Source of the DNA: Streptomyces griseomycini
GTDB taxonomy: Bacteria; Actinomycetota; Actinomycetes; Streptomycetales; Streptomycetaceae
DNA length: 64,000 nucleotides
Direction of reading: 5' to 3'
NCBI RefSeq assembly: GCF_014203535.1
Contig: NZ_JACHJI010000001.1
Location: forward strand, 434,001-498,000
Positions 43,248-52,021 of this stretch are shown here, in pieces. Every line of letters starts with the position of its first letter. Within the stretch, counting starts at the first letter, position 1. Position numbers and translations under genes: made by a program. The notes under the pieces were generated by a model. That model had not been told where the DNA came from. It was given only the letters and a program-made list of their open reading frames with translations, and did no database searches.

Positions 43248-44045
43248 GTGAGTGAGTTGCGGTTCGTCCGGATGGGCTTCGGGGCCGAGGCCGTGGACTA
43301 TCGGGTGGCCTGGGACGAGCAGCGCCGGGTGCACGCGGCGCGGTTCGCCGACGAGGTCCCCGACACCGTGATCCTCCTGGAGCACCCCCCGGTCTACACG
43401 GCCGGCCGACGCACCGAGGAGAGCGAACGCCCCCTGGACGGCACCCCGGTCATCGACGTGGACCGCGGCGGCAAGATCACCTGGCACGGTCCCGGCCAGC
43501 TGGTGGGCTACCCGATCCAGAAGCTGCCCCGCCCGGTGGACGTGGTCGCGCACGTCCGGCGCCTGGAGGAGGCACTGATCCGCACCTGTGCGGAGTTCGG
43601 CCTTCGGACCACCCGGGTCGAGGGCCGCAGCGGGGTGTGGGTCCTGGGCGACCCGGTCGAGCGGCGCCCCGCGCTCGGCGGACTCTCCCTGGACTTCGAC
43701 CCCCGGCTGAACGACGAGGAGTTCGACCCCCGCCTCAACGGCCCGGAGTACGCGCCGTCCAACGCCGGGCAGCGGCGCGAGGACCGCAAGATCGCCGCGA
43801 TCGGCATCCGCGTGGCCAAGGGCGTCACCATGCACGGTTTCGCGCTCAACGTGAACCCCGACAACCAGTGGTTCGACCGGATCATCCCGTGCGGCATCCG
43901 CGACGCGGGCGTCACCTCGCTGGCGCACGAGCTGGGCCGCGACGTCACCGTCGAAGAGGTGCTGCCGGTCGTGGAGCGGCACCTGCGGGACGTCCTGGAG
44001 AACGCGGAGCCGAAGCCGCGGGAGATCGAGCGGGCGACCGCCTGA
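43248..44045 (+). CDS. lipB: Octanoyltransferase LipB
   Basis: LipB moves octanoate from acyl carrier protein to the lipoyl domains of E2 and similar proteins, the first step of lipoate synthesis. The 265-residue protein contains [28 protein letters not shown], the catalytic lysine segment [17 protein letters not shown] and the catalytic cysteine C215 in [14 protein letters not shown]. An insertion near 130-170 with two DPRLN repeats is longer than in E. coli. The GTG start has GGGAGG about 9 bases upstream. lipA follows after 104 bases. Confidence 0.95.
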   Translation: MSELRFVRMGFGAEAVDYRVAWDEQRRVHAARFADEVPDTVILLEHPPVYTAGRRTEESERPLDGTPVIDVDRGGKITWHGPGQLVGYPIQKLPRPVDVVAHVRRLEEALIRTCAEFGLRTTRVEGRSGVWVLGDPVERRPALGGLSLDFDPRLNDEEFDPRLNGPEYAPSNAGQRREDRKIAAIGIRVAKGVTMHGFALNVNPDNQWFDRIIPCGIRDAGVTSLAHELGRDVTVEEVLPVVERHLRDVLENAEPKPREIERATA

Positions 44046-44149
44046 CCGGGCGGGAGGGCCCCGCCTCCCGGAGGTCGGCCTCGCGGCCGGGCCCGGCAAA
44101 CACGGGCGTACCCTGGTGTACGCCGAAGAATCGAAGCTAGGGAGCCGAC

Positions 44150-45115
44150 GTGTCCGCAGTCGCACCCGACGGACGCAAGTTGCTGCGCCTGGAGGTCCGC
44201 AACAGCCAGACCCCCATCGAGCGCAAGCCCGAGTGGATCAAGACCCGGGCGAAAATGGGTCCCGAGTACTCCAAGATGCAGAGCCTGGTCAAGAGCGAGG
44301 GCCTGCACACGGTCTGCCAGGAAGCCGGCTGTCCGAACATCTACGAGTGCTGGGAGGACCGCGAGGCGACCTTCCTCATCGGCGGCGACCAGTGCACCCG
44401 GCGCTGCGACTTCTGCCAGATCGACACCGGCAAGCCGGAGGCCCTCGACCGGGACGAGCCGCGCCGCGTGGGCGAGTCCGTGGTCACCATGGACCTGAAC
44501 TACGCCACCATCACCGGCGTCGCCCGCGACGACCTGGAGGACGGCGGAGCCTGGCTGTACGCGGAGACCGTGCGCCAGATCCACGCCCAGACCGCCGGCC
44601 GCGAGGCGGGCCGCACCAAGGTCGAGCTGCTCGCCCCCGACTTCAACGCGGTCCCCGAGCAGCTCGAGGAGGTCTTCTCCTCCCGCCCCGAGGTCTTCGC
44701 GCACAACGTCGAGACGGTGCCGAGGATCTTCAAGCGGATCCGCCCCGGCTTCCGCTACGAGCGCTCCCTGAAGGTCATCACCGCCGCCCGGGACCACGGC
44801 CTGGTCACCAAGTCGAACCTGATCCTCGGCATGGGCGAGACCCGCGAGGAGGTCAGCGAGGCGCTGGAGCAGCTGCACGACGCCGGCTGCGAGCTGGTCA
44901 CCATCACGCAGTACCTGCGCCCGTCGGTGCGCCACCACCCCGTCGAGCGCTGGGTGAAGCCGCAGGAGTTCGTGGAGCTGAAGGAGGAGGCCGAGCAGAT
45001 CGGCTTCTCCGGTGTGATGTCCGGCCCGCTGGTCCGCTCCTCGTACCGGGCCGGCCGCCTCTACCAGATGGCGGTGGAGAAGCGGGGCGCGTACGTGGCG
45101 TCCCAGGCCGTCTGA
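44150..45115 (+). CDS. lipA: Lipoyl synthase LipA
   Basis: This radical-SAM enzyme inserts two sulfur atoms into the octanoyl chain on E2 domains. The 321-residue protein carries both clusters: the auxiliary site C56xxxxC61xxxxxC67 ([14 protein letters not shown]) and the radical-SAM site C82xxxC86xxC89 (CTRRCDFC). The C-terminal RSSYRAGR contains the serine that ligates the auxiliary cluster in the family. AGGGAG lies about 6 bases before the GTG start. With lipB it serves the E2 encoded 17 kb upstream. Confidence 0.96.
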   Translation: MSAVAPDGRKLLRLEVRNSQTPIERKPEWIKTRAKMGPEYSKMQSLVKSEGLHTVCQEAGCPNIYECWEDREATFLIGGDQCTRRCDFCQIDTGKPEALDRDEPRRVGESVVTMDLNYATITGVARDDLEDGGAWLYAETVRQIHAQTAGREAGRTKVELLAPDFNAVPEQLEEVFSSRPEVFAHNVETVPRIFKRIRPGFRYERSLKVITAARDHGLVTKSNLILGMGETREEVSEALEQLHDAGCELVTITQYLRPSVRHHPVERWVKPQEFVELKEEAEQIGFSGVMSGPLVRSSYRAGRLYQMAVEKRGAYVASQAV

Positions 45116-45155
45116 CGGGTCGTCAGCCACCCCGTCCCGCACCGGGCGGTGCGGC

Positions 45156-45169
45156 GTGTGAAGTCACAC
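45156..45169. promoter_or_regulatory. Short palindrome after lipA
   Basis: GTGTGA-AG-TCACAC is a perfect 6-base inverted repeat with a 2-base centre, 41 bases after the lipA stop and about 215 bases before the next gene. It could be an operator or a weak hairpin. The rest of the 268-base gap shows no gene. Confidence 0.3.
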
Positions 45170-45383
45170 ACAAGGACCTACCCGCAGGTAATGGCCGAGA
45201 GTACGCGGTCCCGACCGTCCTCGCAGATGAGGGCAGCGGTCGGGGCCGCGTCGGCGTTCCGGCCCCGCCCACCGAGCCTTCATGCCTGTTTGACCGGCCG
45301 GTCACGCCCTGGTAACACCAATCAGTGACCCTGGAATCACGCCACGTACACCCGTACCCGGAGCACCGAGGGGAATCTCCGCC

Positions 45384-45599
45384 ATGCAGGCCGCTCCCGT
45401 CCGCGCCACCGCCATCCCGTCCTTCACCACCGCGCTGCGCGCCGTCGAGGCGCTGCTCATGAACGGCGGCCAGCGCACCGCCCGCCGCAACGCCTGGACG
45501 TCGGTGCTGGAGGACCGCCGCCGTGCCAAGGACCGGGTCGAGGCGCAGCGCGTCCTCGAGCAGACGACCCCGGTCCCGCCCCTGACCACCCGCCCCTGA
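45384..45599 (+). CDS. Conserved small protein, 71 aa
   Basis: The 71-residue basic protein (MQAAPVRATAIPSFTTALRA, NGGQRTARRNAWTSVLEDRRR) is mostly helical and soluble. It is a conserved Streptomyces small protein of unknown function found between lipA and the DUF4191 gene. GAGGGG lies about 11 bases before the ATG. No known motif is seen. Confidence 0.72.
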   Translation: MQAAPVRATAIPSFTTALRAVEALLMNGGQRTARRNAWTSVLEDRRRAKDRVEAQRVLEQTTPVPPLTTRP

Positions 45600-45689
45600 C
45601 CGCCCCTCCCCGACCACCCGCTCCCGGCCCCGTCCCTTCCCGCTTCCGCTCCCGCGGGCACTGCCGTCGTCGGCGCTCCCGGGGCCACG

Positions 45690-45695
45690 TAGACT
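45690..45695 (+). promoter_or_regulatory. Probable -10 element of a leaderless transcript
   Basis: TAGACT ends 7 bases before the ATG at 45703, without a ribosome binding site. Confidence 0.5.
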
Positions 45696-45702
45696 TCGTG
45701 GC

Positions 45703-46404
45703 ATGGCGAGGAAGGAAACCGCAGCGGACGCTGCGAACCCCGGGCGACTGAAGCAGATCGCCCTGACCTACAAGATGACCCGCAGGGCCGACAAGAAGAT
45801 CGGTCTTGTGCTCGCGGCTGTCGGAATCGTCACCTTCGGTGTCTTCCTCGCGATCGGTTTCTTGATCGGTCACCCCATCTATCTCGGCATCCTGGGCTTC
45901 CTGCTCGCCTTCCTCGCGACGGCGATCGTGTTCGGGCGCCGGGCCGAGCGGGCGGCCTTCGGGCAGATGGAGGGACAGCCGGGCGCCGCCGCGGCCGTGC
46001 TCGACAACATCGGCCGGGGCTGGACGACCACCCCCGCGGTGGCGATGAACCGCAACCAGGACGTGGTGCACCGCGCGGTCGGCAAGGCCGGCATCGTGCT
46101 GGTCGCCGAGGGCAACCCGAACCGGGTGAAGAGCCTGCTCGCCGCCGAGAAGAAGCGGATGAACCGCATCGTCGCGGACGTCCCGGTGCACGACCTGATC
46201 GTGGGCACGGGCGAGGGCCAGGTCGAGCTGAAGAAGCTGCGCACGACCATGCTCAAGCTCCCCCGCGTCCTCAGCGGCCCGCAGGTCACCGTGACCAACG
46301 ACCGGCTGCGCGCGCTGGGCGACCTGATGAGCAACATGCCGCTGCCCAAGGGGCCGATGCCCAAGGGCATGAAGCTGCCGAAGGGCGGCCCGAGGGGCCG
46401 CTGA
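45703..46404 (+). CDS. DUF4191 membrane protein
   Basis: The 233-residue protein has a basic N terminus, two membrane helices at about 34-56 and 60-77, and a cytoplasmic domain with WTTTPAVAMNRNQDVVHRAVG and a Lys/Pro/Gly-rich tail (PKGPMPKGMKLPKGG). This is DUF4191, matching Rv2219 beside lipA in M. tuberculosis. Its function is unknown. It appears leaderless and ends at a very stable hairpin. Confidence 0.88.
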   Translation: MARKETAADAANPGRLKQIALTYKMTRRADKKIGLVLAAVGIVTFGVFLAIGFLIGHPIYLGILGFLLAFLATAIVFGRRAERAAFGQMEGQPGAAAAVLDNIGRGWTTTPAVAMNRNQDVVHRAVGKAGIVLVAEGNPNRVKSLLAAEKKRMNRIVADVPVHDLIVGTGEGQVELKKLRTTMLKLPRVLSGPQVTVTNDRLRALGDLMSNMPLPKGPMPKGMKLPKGGPRGR

Positions 46405-46420
46405 GAGCCGCGACCGACGG

Positions 46421-46473
46421 CACACGTCGATGGGGGCGCCCGGAGTGATCCCGGGCGCCCCCATCGACGTGTG
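46421..46473. terminator. Very long perfect hairpin, bidirectional terminator
   Basis: The two arms (46421-46443 and 46451-46473) are perfect complements over 23 bases with a 7-base loop. It lies between the converging DUF4191 and RDD genes, 17 and 10 bases from their stops, so it can end both. Confidence 0.88.
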
Positions 46474-46482
46474 CGGCGGGTG

Positions 46483-46950
46483 TCAGACCCGCACCTCGAC
46501 CGTGCGGGCGAGCCGGTCGTGCAGGCCGCGGCCGTCGCGGTCCCAGATCAGGGCGGGCACGGCGAGACAGAGCAGGACCGAGCGCAGCAGACCGCGACCC
46601 GGGTGGGCCTGGCCGCCGTCGAGGGCGATCACGCGCAGGCCGAACAGGCGCTTGCCGGGGGTGAAGCCGATCGTGCCGACGGTGAGGACGCTCATCACGA
46701 AGAACACCAGCAGCGCCCAGTTGCTCGTCGCCTGACCGTAGCCGTCGGTGATGAGACCGTATGCGATCAGGAGACACAGGGACCAGTCCACGACGAGGGC
46801 GCCGATCCTGCGGCCCGGTCCGGCGATCGAGCCCGGTCCCTCCTCCGGCAGTCCCAGCTGCTCACCCCGGTACCCGAACCCGGCACCGGCGTCCTCCATG
46901 GCCGCGCGCGGCCCGGACAGCCATGATCCGATTGCTTGCCTCTTGTCCAC
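46483..46950 (-). CDS. RDD-family membrane protein
   Basis: The 155-residue protein has the RDD motif start GPGRRIGALVVDWSLCLLIAYG at about 46-66 (shortened: GRRIGALVVDW), a second helix near 78-95 (LLVFFVMSVLTVGTIGF), TPGKRLFGLRV and a third hydrophobic segment with SVLLCLAVPALIWDRDGRGLHDR (shortened: DRDGRGLHDRLA). RDD proteins are small membrane proteins of uncertain, perhaps transport, function. The homologue Rv2219A lies just before glnA1 in M. tuberculosis. The start is GTG at 46950. Confidence 0.88.
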   Translation of the reverse strand: MDKRQAIGSWLSGPRAAMEDAGAGFGYRGEQLGLPEEGPGSIAGPGRRIGALVVDWSLCLLIAYGLITDGYGQATSNWALLVFFVMSVLTVGTIGFTPGKRLFGLRVIALDGGQAHPGRGLLRSVLLCLAVPALIWDRDGRGLHDRLARTVEVRV

Positions 46951-47025
46951 CCGTCCACGGTACTGCGCCCGTGGACGACCGGGGGACGGAGGGCCGTGTC
47001 GGGGCTACCGTGGAGGAGGGGCCGG

Positions 47026-47079
47026 TTAACGCGTGTGAAACAAATGGGTCACGCCCGAGAAATGACCCGTCCCTAGGGT
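47026..47079 (+). promoter_or_regulatory. GlnR box and promoter of glnA
   Basis: The 38-base box (47026-47063) reads TTAAC-n6-GAAAC-n6-GTCAC-n6-GAAAT, which fits the Streptomyces GlnR consensus gTnAC-n6-GaAAc repeated twice with exact 22-base periodicity. A -10-like TAGGGT follows at 47074-47079, 11 bases after the box. GlnR activates glnA under nitrogen limitation in S. coelicolor; the same is expected here. Confidence 0.88.
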
Positions 47080-47160
47080 CGAGTGCAGCGTGTGCCACCC
47101 GCACTGGCCGCACGAACGATCTACCACCCCGGCGGGACGGTCGGGAGTAGGAGGAGCCGG

Positions 47161-48570
47161 ATGTTCCAGAACGCCGACGAGGCCAAGAAGTTCATCGCGG
47201 ACGAGGACGTCAAGTTCGTCGACGTCCGCTTCTGCGACCTCCCGGGTGTGATGCAGCACGTCACGATCCCTGCCGAGGCGTTCGACCCCGACGAGGAGCT
47301 GGCCTTCGACGGATCCTCGATCCGTGGCTTCCAGGCCATCCACGAGTCCGACATGGCGCTGCACGCGGACCTGTCGACCGCCCGGGTCGACCCGTTCCGC
47401 CGCGACAAGACGCTGAACATCAACTTCTTCATCCACGACCCGATCACGGGCGAGCAGTACTCCCGCGACCCGCGCAACGTGGCCAAGAAGGCGGAGGCCT
47501 ACCTCGCCTCGACCGGCATCGCGGACACCGCGTACTTCGGTCCGGAGGCCGAGTTCTACGTCTTCGACAGCGTGCGCTTCAAGACGTCCGAGAACGAGTC
47601 CTTCTACCACATCGACTCCGAGGCGGGCGCCTGGAACACCGGTGCGCTGGAGGACAACCGCGGCTACAAGGTCCGCTACAAGGGCGGCTACTTCCCGGTC
47701 CCGCCGGTCGACCACTTCGCCGACCTGCGTGCCGAGATGTCCCTGGAGCTGGCCCGGGTCGGCCTGAAGGTCGAGCGCCAGCACCACGAGGTGGGCACCG
47801 CCGGCCAGGCCGAGATCAACTACAGGTTCAACACGCTGCTCGCGGCCGCCGACGACCTGCAGCTCTTCAAGTACATCGTCAAGAACGTCGCCTGGCGCAA
47901 CGGCAAGACCGCGACCTTCATGCCGAAGCCGATCTTCGGTGACAACGGCTCCGGCATGCACGTCCACCAGTCGCTGTGGGCGGGCGGCGAGCCGCTGTTC
48001 TACGACGAGCAGGGCTACGCCGGACTGTCGGACACGGCCCGCTACTACATCGGCGGCATCCTCAAGCACGCCCCGTCGCTGCTGGCCTTCACCAACCCGA
48101 CGGTGAACTCCTACCACCGCCTGGTGCCGGGCTTCGAGGCCCCGGTGAACCTGGTGTACTCGCAGCGCAACCGCTCCGCCGCGATGCGCATCCCGATCAC
48201 CGGCTCGAACCCGAAGGCCAAGCGCGTCGAGTTCCGCGCCCCGGACGCCTCCGGCAACCCGTACCTGGCCTTCTCGGCCCTGCTGCTCGCGGGTCTGGAC
48301 GGCATCAAGAACAAGATCGAGCCGGCCGAGCCGATCGACAAGGACCTCTACGAGCTGGCCCCCGAGGAGCACGCCGGCGTGGCCCAGGTCCCGACCTCCC
48401 TCGGCGCCGTCCTCGACCGCCTCGAGGCCGACCACGAGTTCCTGCTCCAGGGCGACGTGTTCACCCCGGACCTGATCGAGACGTGGATCGACTTCAAGCG
48501 CACGAACGAGATCGCCCCGCTGCAGCTGCGCCCGCACCCGCACGAGTTCGAGCTGTACTTCGACGTCTGA
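47161..48570 (+). CDS. glnA: Glutamine synthetase type I (GlnA)
   Basis: The enzyme makes glutamine from glutamate, ammonia and ATP and is the main ammonia-assimilating route. The 469-residue length and sequence are typical GSI-beta: [10 protein letters not shown] near 55, [10 protein letters not shown], the ATP-binding [20 protein letters not shown] and NRSAAMRIP. The adenylylation tyrosine is Y397 ([11 protein letters not shown]), so activity can be controlled by GlnE. AGGAGG lies about 6 bases before the ATG. A GlnR box stands upstream and a strong hairpin follows. Confidence 0.97.
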   Translation: MFQNADEAKKFIADEDVKFVDVRFCDLPGVMQHVTIPAEAFDPDEELAFDGSSIRGFQAIHESDMALHADLSTARVDPFRRDKTLNINFFIHDPITGEQYSRDPRNVAKKAEAYLASTGIADTAYFGPEAEFYVFDSVRFKTSENESFYHIDSEAGAWNTGALEDNRGYKVRYKGGYFPVPPVDHFADLRAEMSLELARVGLKVERQHHEVGTAGQAEINYRFNTLLAAADDLQLFKYIVKNVAWRNGKTATFMPKPIFGDNGSGMHVHQSLWAGGEPLFYDEQGYAGLSDTARYYIGGILKHAPSLLAFTNPTVNSYHRLVPGFEAPVNLVYSQRNRSAAMRIPITGSNPKAKRVEFRAPDASGNPYLAFSALLLAGLDGIKNKIEPAEPIDKDLYELAPEEHAGVAQVPTSLGAVLDRLEADHEFLLQGDVFTPDLIETWIDFKRTNEIAPLQLRPHPHEFELYFDV

Positions 48571-48591
48571 TCGACGCCGTCGAGGGCCTCC

Positions 48592-48623
48592 GGGGGCCGC
48601 CGTCCGCGAGGACGGCGGCCCCC
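48592..48623. terminator. glnA terminator
   Basis: A perfect 14-base GC-rich stem with a 4-base loop (GCGA) begins 22 bases after the glnA stop. Confidence 0.82.
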
Positions 48624-48941
48624 GCCACGTCTGTCATCGGGCGGCGGTCCCGGGGATGCGCCGCACGGTCCGGAACCGCTCGGCCCCGGGGGCCCGGCGG
48701 GCCCACGGGGCCGGTCTGCTCGATCAGGCACCCGAAGACCATGGGATGCGCGTCCTCCGGGCCTCGTCCCAGGTGTCAGGGCCACGACCACCCCTGCGGT
48801 CCGCCGTCCCGTCCGCGCGCACGGCACGGACCGGCCGGGTGAAGCACGGACCGACCGGCTCGGGGCGGAACGCACTTCACAGGACGGGCACGGTCGCGGG
48901 ATCCTTGCTCCCGACACTGTTGTTCGAGGAAGGTCACGGGG
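48624..48941. other. Intergenic region after glnA
   Basis: About 318 bases hold no gene that I can support on either strand. It contains GC-rich short repeats and, near the end, the ribosome binding site GAGGAAGG for the next gene. Confidence 0.4.
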
Positions 48942-49199
48942 ATGTCCGAGAAGGACGACGAGGAGCGGGAGTTCGACCTCAAGTGGGCGGACGGCGCGGA
49001 GCACAAGGAGCCGTCCGCCCGGGCCCGGATGCTCGCCGCGCGCTGGAAGGACAACCCGCCCGGGCCGGTCCCGTTCCGCCCCGACCCGGAGCACACCGCG
49101 TCGTCCGGCCGGTCGTCCTGGGTGTCGACGGTGGTGGTGCTCGGCTGCGTGGTGGCGGTGATCCTGTTCCTCGGGTACGTCGACTTCCGCCCGTACTGA
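48942..49199 (+). CDS. Small single-pass membrane protein, 85 aa
   Basis: The 85-residue protein has a charged cytoplasmic N terminus (MSEKDDEEREFDLKWADG), a Pro-rich part with PPGPVPFRPDPEH, and one C-terminal helix (STVVVLGCVVAVILFLGYV at about 62-80). This tail-anchored layout suggests a small membrane protein of unknown role, conserved near glnA in Streptomyces. GAGGAAGG stands about 9 bases before the ATG. Confidence 0.75.
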   Translation: MSEKDDEEREFDLKWADGAEHKEPSARARMLAARWKDNPPGPVPFRPDPEHTASSGRSSWVSTVVVLGCVVAVILFLGYVDFRPY

Positions 49200-49270
49200 T
49201 TGCCGCGACCGTCCGCTCCGTCGGCCTCTACGATCATCGGAACGGCAGGTCGGCAGGGGGGCGGACAGAC

Positions 49271-50905
49271 ATGGGCGACGACATCCGGAGCGGGGAGGCG
49301 GCGGCGACGCGCCTGGTCCGGGGAACACCCCTCACCGAGGCCTTGGACATCACCGACCCGGGCGCCTGGACGGCGCTGGACGCGGGCGTACGGGCGATCG
49401 CCCGGTACCGGTCCTCGCTGCTGCCGGGCGGGTACGGGGCCGGGACGCCCGGGGACGGCACGGCCGGCGGCGCACCGCAGTCGGCGGCGGCGCCCGGGCG
49501 CCCGACGGCCGGCCTCGGCCGTCTCCGCCTCGGCCTCCGTCCCCCGGCCCGTCCCCGGTCGGCCGACCGGGGTGCGGGCTCCCGCCGCCGGGCCGGAGCC
49601 CCGGGGGCGCCCGCCCCGGAGCCGGTCGCCGGTGCGGGGCGCCCCGGCCCGCCGGACGAGAGCGCCGGGCTGCCCGTCCGGTCGCGGCTCGCGCTCGCGC
49701 TGTGCCATCCGGACGGACGGGTGCGCGAGGCCGCGCTGGACGGGGTCGCGGAGCATCCCGTCCTGCTGCCCCTGCTCGTCGTACGCGCCGGCGACTGGGC
49801 CGCGCCCGTGCGGGAGCGGGCCCGGCGGCTGCTGGGCGGGATGCTCGACGTGGAGACCGCGGTCGCCCTCGCGCCGCTGATCCTGCGGGTCGGGAGGCGC
49901 GAGCGGGGTGCCTTCGGGGTCGAGCTGCTCGACGGCGTGCTCCGCCGGGCACCGCGCGAGCGGCTGCTGCCCCTGCACACCCACACCGACCGCGCCGTAC
50001 GCCGGTTCGCCTTCCGGTCGGCCGTCGAGGAGGGGCTCCTCTCCCCCGGCGAGCTGGCCCGCCGCGCCTCCTGGGACGACGACCCGGTCATCCAGACGCT
50101 GTGCGCCGACGCCGCCGTGGCCGCCGTGACGGACGAGGGCGGCGACAGCGGCTGGGACGACGTGCTGGAACCGCTGCTGGGCGCGCGCAGCCCCCGGGCG
50201 CGGTCGGCCGGGGTCACCGCGCTGCGGCGGGCCGGACGGCCCGGGCGGGCGGTGGAGTTCCTCGCCGACCGGGCCGCGGTGGTACGGGCCTGTGCGCGGT
50301 ACGTCGTACGGCGGCACGGGACGGATCCGCTGCCCTGGTACCGGGAGCGGTGCGCGGACCCGGCCGACCCGGCGGTCCCGCCGGGCGCGGTGATCGGGCT
50401 GGCGGAGTGCGGGGAGCGCGCGGACGCGGAGCTGCTGTGGCCGCTGCTCGCCCACCCGGCGCCGACGGTGCGGGCGCGGGCGGTGGCCGGGCTGCGGGCG
50501 CTGGACGTGACCGACGTGGCGCGGCTGCTGCCGCTGCTCGAGGACCCGGCGCCCGGTGTGGTGCGGGAGGCGTCCACCGCGCTGCTCCCCTCCGCCGGGA
50601 CGCTGCCCGACGACTGGTTGACGGGGTTCCTCACGGCCGACCGGCCCCGGCACGCCCGGGTCGCCGCCTTCCGTCTGCTGGACGCGCGCGGGGGGCTCGT
50701 CGGGCTGCGGGCGGCGGTCGCCCTGCTGGACGACCGGGACGAGAGGCTGCGGGCGTGGGCCGGGCAGTCCGTGCAGCGGTGGCGTCCCGGGGCGGACACG
50801 CCGCGCGGGGAGGCGGAGGTGGGCGAGCTGCTGGACCGGGCCCGGCACCTCTTCAGCGACTACGTGCTCCGGCGCCGCAAGTGGGAGGCGGGACTGCGCG
50901 GCTGA
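49271..50905 (+). CDS. HEAT-repeat protein
   Basis: The 544-residue protein has a short N-terminal region, a disordered Ala/Pro/Arg/Gly-rich stretch at about 60-135, and then tandem HEAT-like helical repeats to the C terminus (SRLALALCHPDGRVREAALD, WPLLAHPAPTVRARAVAGL, LPLLEDPAPGVVREASTAL). Such scaffolds bind other proteins; no enzymatic site is visible. The ATG at 49271 is preferred, with a G-rich site (GGCAGGGGGG) about 11 bases upstream and a -10-like TACGAT at about 49228. It ends at a hairpin shared with the next gene. Confidence 0.82.
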   Translation: MGDDIRSGEAAATRLVRGTPLTEALDITDPGAWTALDAGVRAIARYRSSLLPGGYGAGTPGDGTAGGAPQSAAAPGRPTAGLGRLRLGLRPPARPRSADRGAGSRRRAGAPGAPAPEPVAGAGRPGPPDESAGLPVRSRLALALCHPDGRVREAALDGVAEHPVLLPLLVVRAGDWAAPVRERARRLLGGMLDVETAVALAPLILRVGRRERGAFGVELLDGVLRRAPRERLLPLHTHTDRAVRRFAFRSAVEEGLLSPGELARRASWDDDPVIQTLCADAAVAAVTDEGGDSGWDDVLEPLLGARSPRARSAGVTALRRAGRPGRAVEFLADRAAVVRACARYVVRRHGTDPLPWYRERCADPADPAVPPGAVIGLAECGERADAELLWPLLAHPAPTVRARAVAGLRALDVTDVARLLPLLEDPAPGVVREASTALLPSAGTLPDDWLTGFLTADRPRHARVAAFRLLDARGGLVGLRAAVALLDDRDERLRAWAGQSVQRWRPGADTPRGEAEVGELLDRARHLFSDYVLRRRKWEAGLRG

Positions 50906-50939
50906 CGCGGCTTCGGGTGGTGACGCGCACCGGGGCGGT

Positions 50940-50970
50940 GCCGGGCGCCCCGTGGCCCGGGGCGTCCGGC
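50940..50970. terminator. Hairpin between convergent genes
   Basis: A 13-base stem with one G-U pair and a 5-base loop lies between the HEAT-repeat gene and the converging small gene at 50984. Confidence 0.65.
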
Positions 50971-50983
50971 GCCGCGCCCCGGC

Positions 50984-51298
50984 TCAGCGGCTGTAGCGCA
51001 TGAACGCGCGCACCATGTGGCACGTGGTGTCCGACGGCGGGTGCACGCCGATCAGCTCCGCCGTGCTCCGGATCGTCTCGTCGCGCGCCTGGTCGGGCAG
51101 GTAGACGCCGGAGTCGAGCAGGGCGATGGCGAGCCGCATCGCCTTGAGCCGGCGGTTGTGCGTGACGTACCACTCCCGCGGGCGGCCCGCGGGCAGCGGC
51201 CGCTTCGCCACCGGCGCGCAGGGCGTTTCGAGCCGGACGGGACGCTTCGCGGTGGACTGGGTGGGCAGGGGCTTCGGCTTGAGTGCGGCAGCGGGCAC
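50984..51298 (-). CDS. Conserved hypothetical protein, 104 aa
   Basis: The 104-residue basic protein ends with RLAIALLDSGVYLPDQARDE and STAELIGVHPPSDTTCHMVR, a helical domain I recognise only as a Streptomyces conserved protein. The start is the GTG at 51298, because AGGAGG lies 6 bases upstream of it. An ATG two codons earlier abuts that site directly and cannot use it. No membrane segment. It is divergent from the ArsC-like gene, with a 289-base gap that holds no gene. Confidence 0.75.
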   Translation of the reverse strand: MPAAALKPKPLPTQSTAKRPVRLETPCAPVAKRPLPAGRPREWYVTHNRRLKAMRLAIALLDSGVYLPDQARDETIRSTAELIGVHPPSDTTCHMVRAFMRYSR

Positions 51299-51574
51299 GG
51301 GCATCCTCCTGTCGCGGTCGGGGCGGCCCGCCGAAGCCCACGACGACTCCGGCACCACCCTCGAACACTGCCTCCAGTTTACTGCCCGGCACTGACAACC
51401 GGACAGCCCGCCGGACCGGGCAAATACCCTGCTGAGCAGGGAAGTTACCGCCCTGCCACACCAGTTCCGCGAGGTGCGCGTGAGGCGGCGGGAATTCGAA
51501 CAGGGCACGCCGTGACGCCGGCCGGACACGGCCCGGGGACCCCGCTCGGCCGGAAGGTCCCGCACCTCCCGGCG

Positions 51575-51580
51575 TACCGT
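51575..51580 (+). promoter_or_regulatory. Probable -10 element of a leaderless transcript
   Basis: TACCGT ends 7 bases before the ATG at 51588 and there is no ribosome binding site. Confidence 0.5.
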
Positions 51581-51587
51581 GTGCGCC

Positions 51588-51947
51588 ATGGAGATCTGGA
51601 TCAACCCGGCCTGTTCCAAGTGCCGCAGCGCCGTCAGCCTGCTCGACGCCGAGGGCGCCGACTACACCGTCCGCCGCTACCTGGAGGACGTGCCGAGCGA
51701 GGACGAGATCCGCGCGGTGCTGGACCGCCTCGGCCTGGAGCCGTGGGACATCACCCGCACCCGGGAGGCCGCCGCGAAGGAGCTCGGGCTCGGGGAGTGG
51801 GCGCGGGACGCCGGTGCGCGGGACCGCTGGATCACGGCGCTCGCCGAGCACCCCGGGCTGATCCAGCGTCCGATCATCACCGCGGACGACGGCACGGCGG
51901 TCGTGGCCCGCACGGAGGAGGCGGTACGGGACGCCCTGTCCCGTTAG
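51588..51947 (+). CDS. ArsC/Spx-family thioredoxin-like protein
   Basis: The 119-residue protein has the ArsC signature NPACSKCR, with catalytic cysteine C9 and a second cysteine C12, and the RPIITADDGTAVVART segment that supplies the conserved arginine. These features fit an arsenate-reductase-like enzyme, though many such proteins in actinobacteria have no proven arsenate activity. No arsenic-resistance genes are nearby, which weakens that function. It seems leaderless. Confidence 0.85.
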   Translation: MEIWINPACSKCRSAVSLLDAEGADYTVRRYLEDVPSEDEIRAVLDRLGLEPWDITRTREAAAKELGLGEWARDAGARDRWITALAEHPGLIQRPIITADDGTAVVARTEEAVRDALSR

Positions 51948-52007
51948 CCCCCGCCGGTGCCTTCGTCCCGCTTGTCCGGCGGCGGGAGTCGGGGGTGCCC
52001 CTTGCTG

Positions 52008-52013
52008 TACCCT
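52008..52013 (+). promoter_or_regulatory. Probable -10 element of a leaderless transcript
   Basis: TACCCT ends 8 bases before the ATG at 52022, without a ribosome binding site. Confidence 0.5.
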
Positions 52014-52021
52014 CCGCCGCC

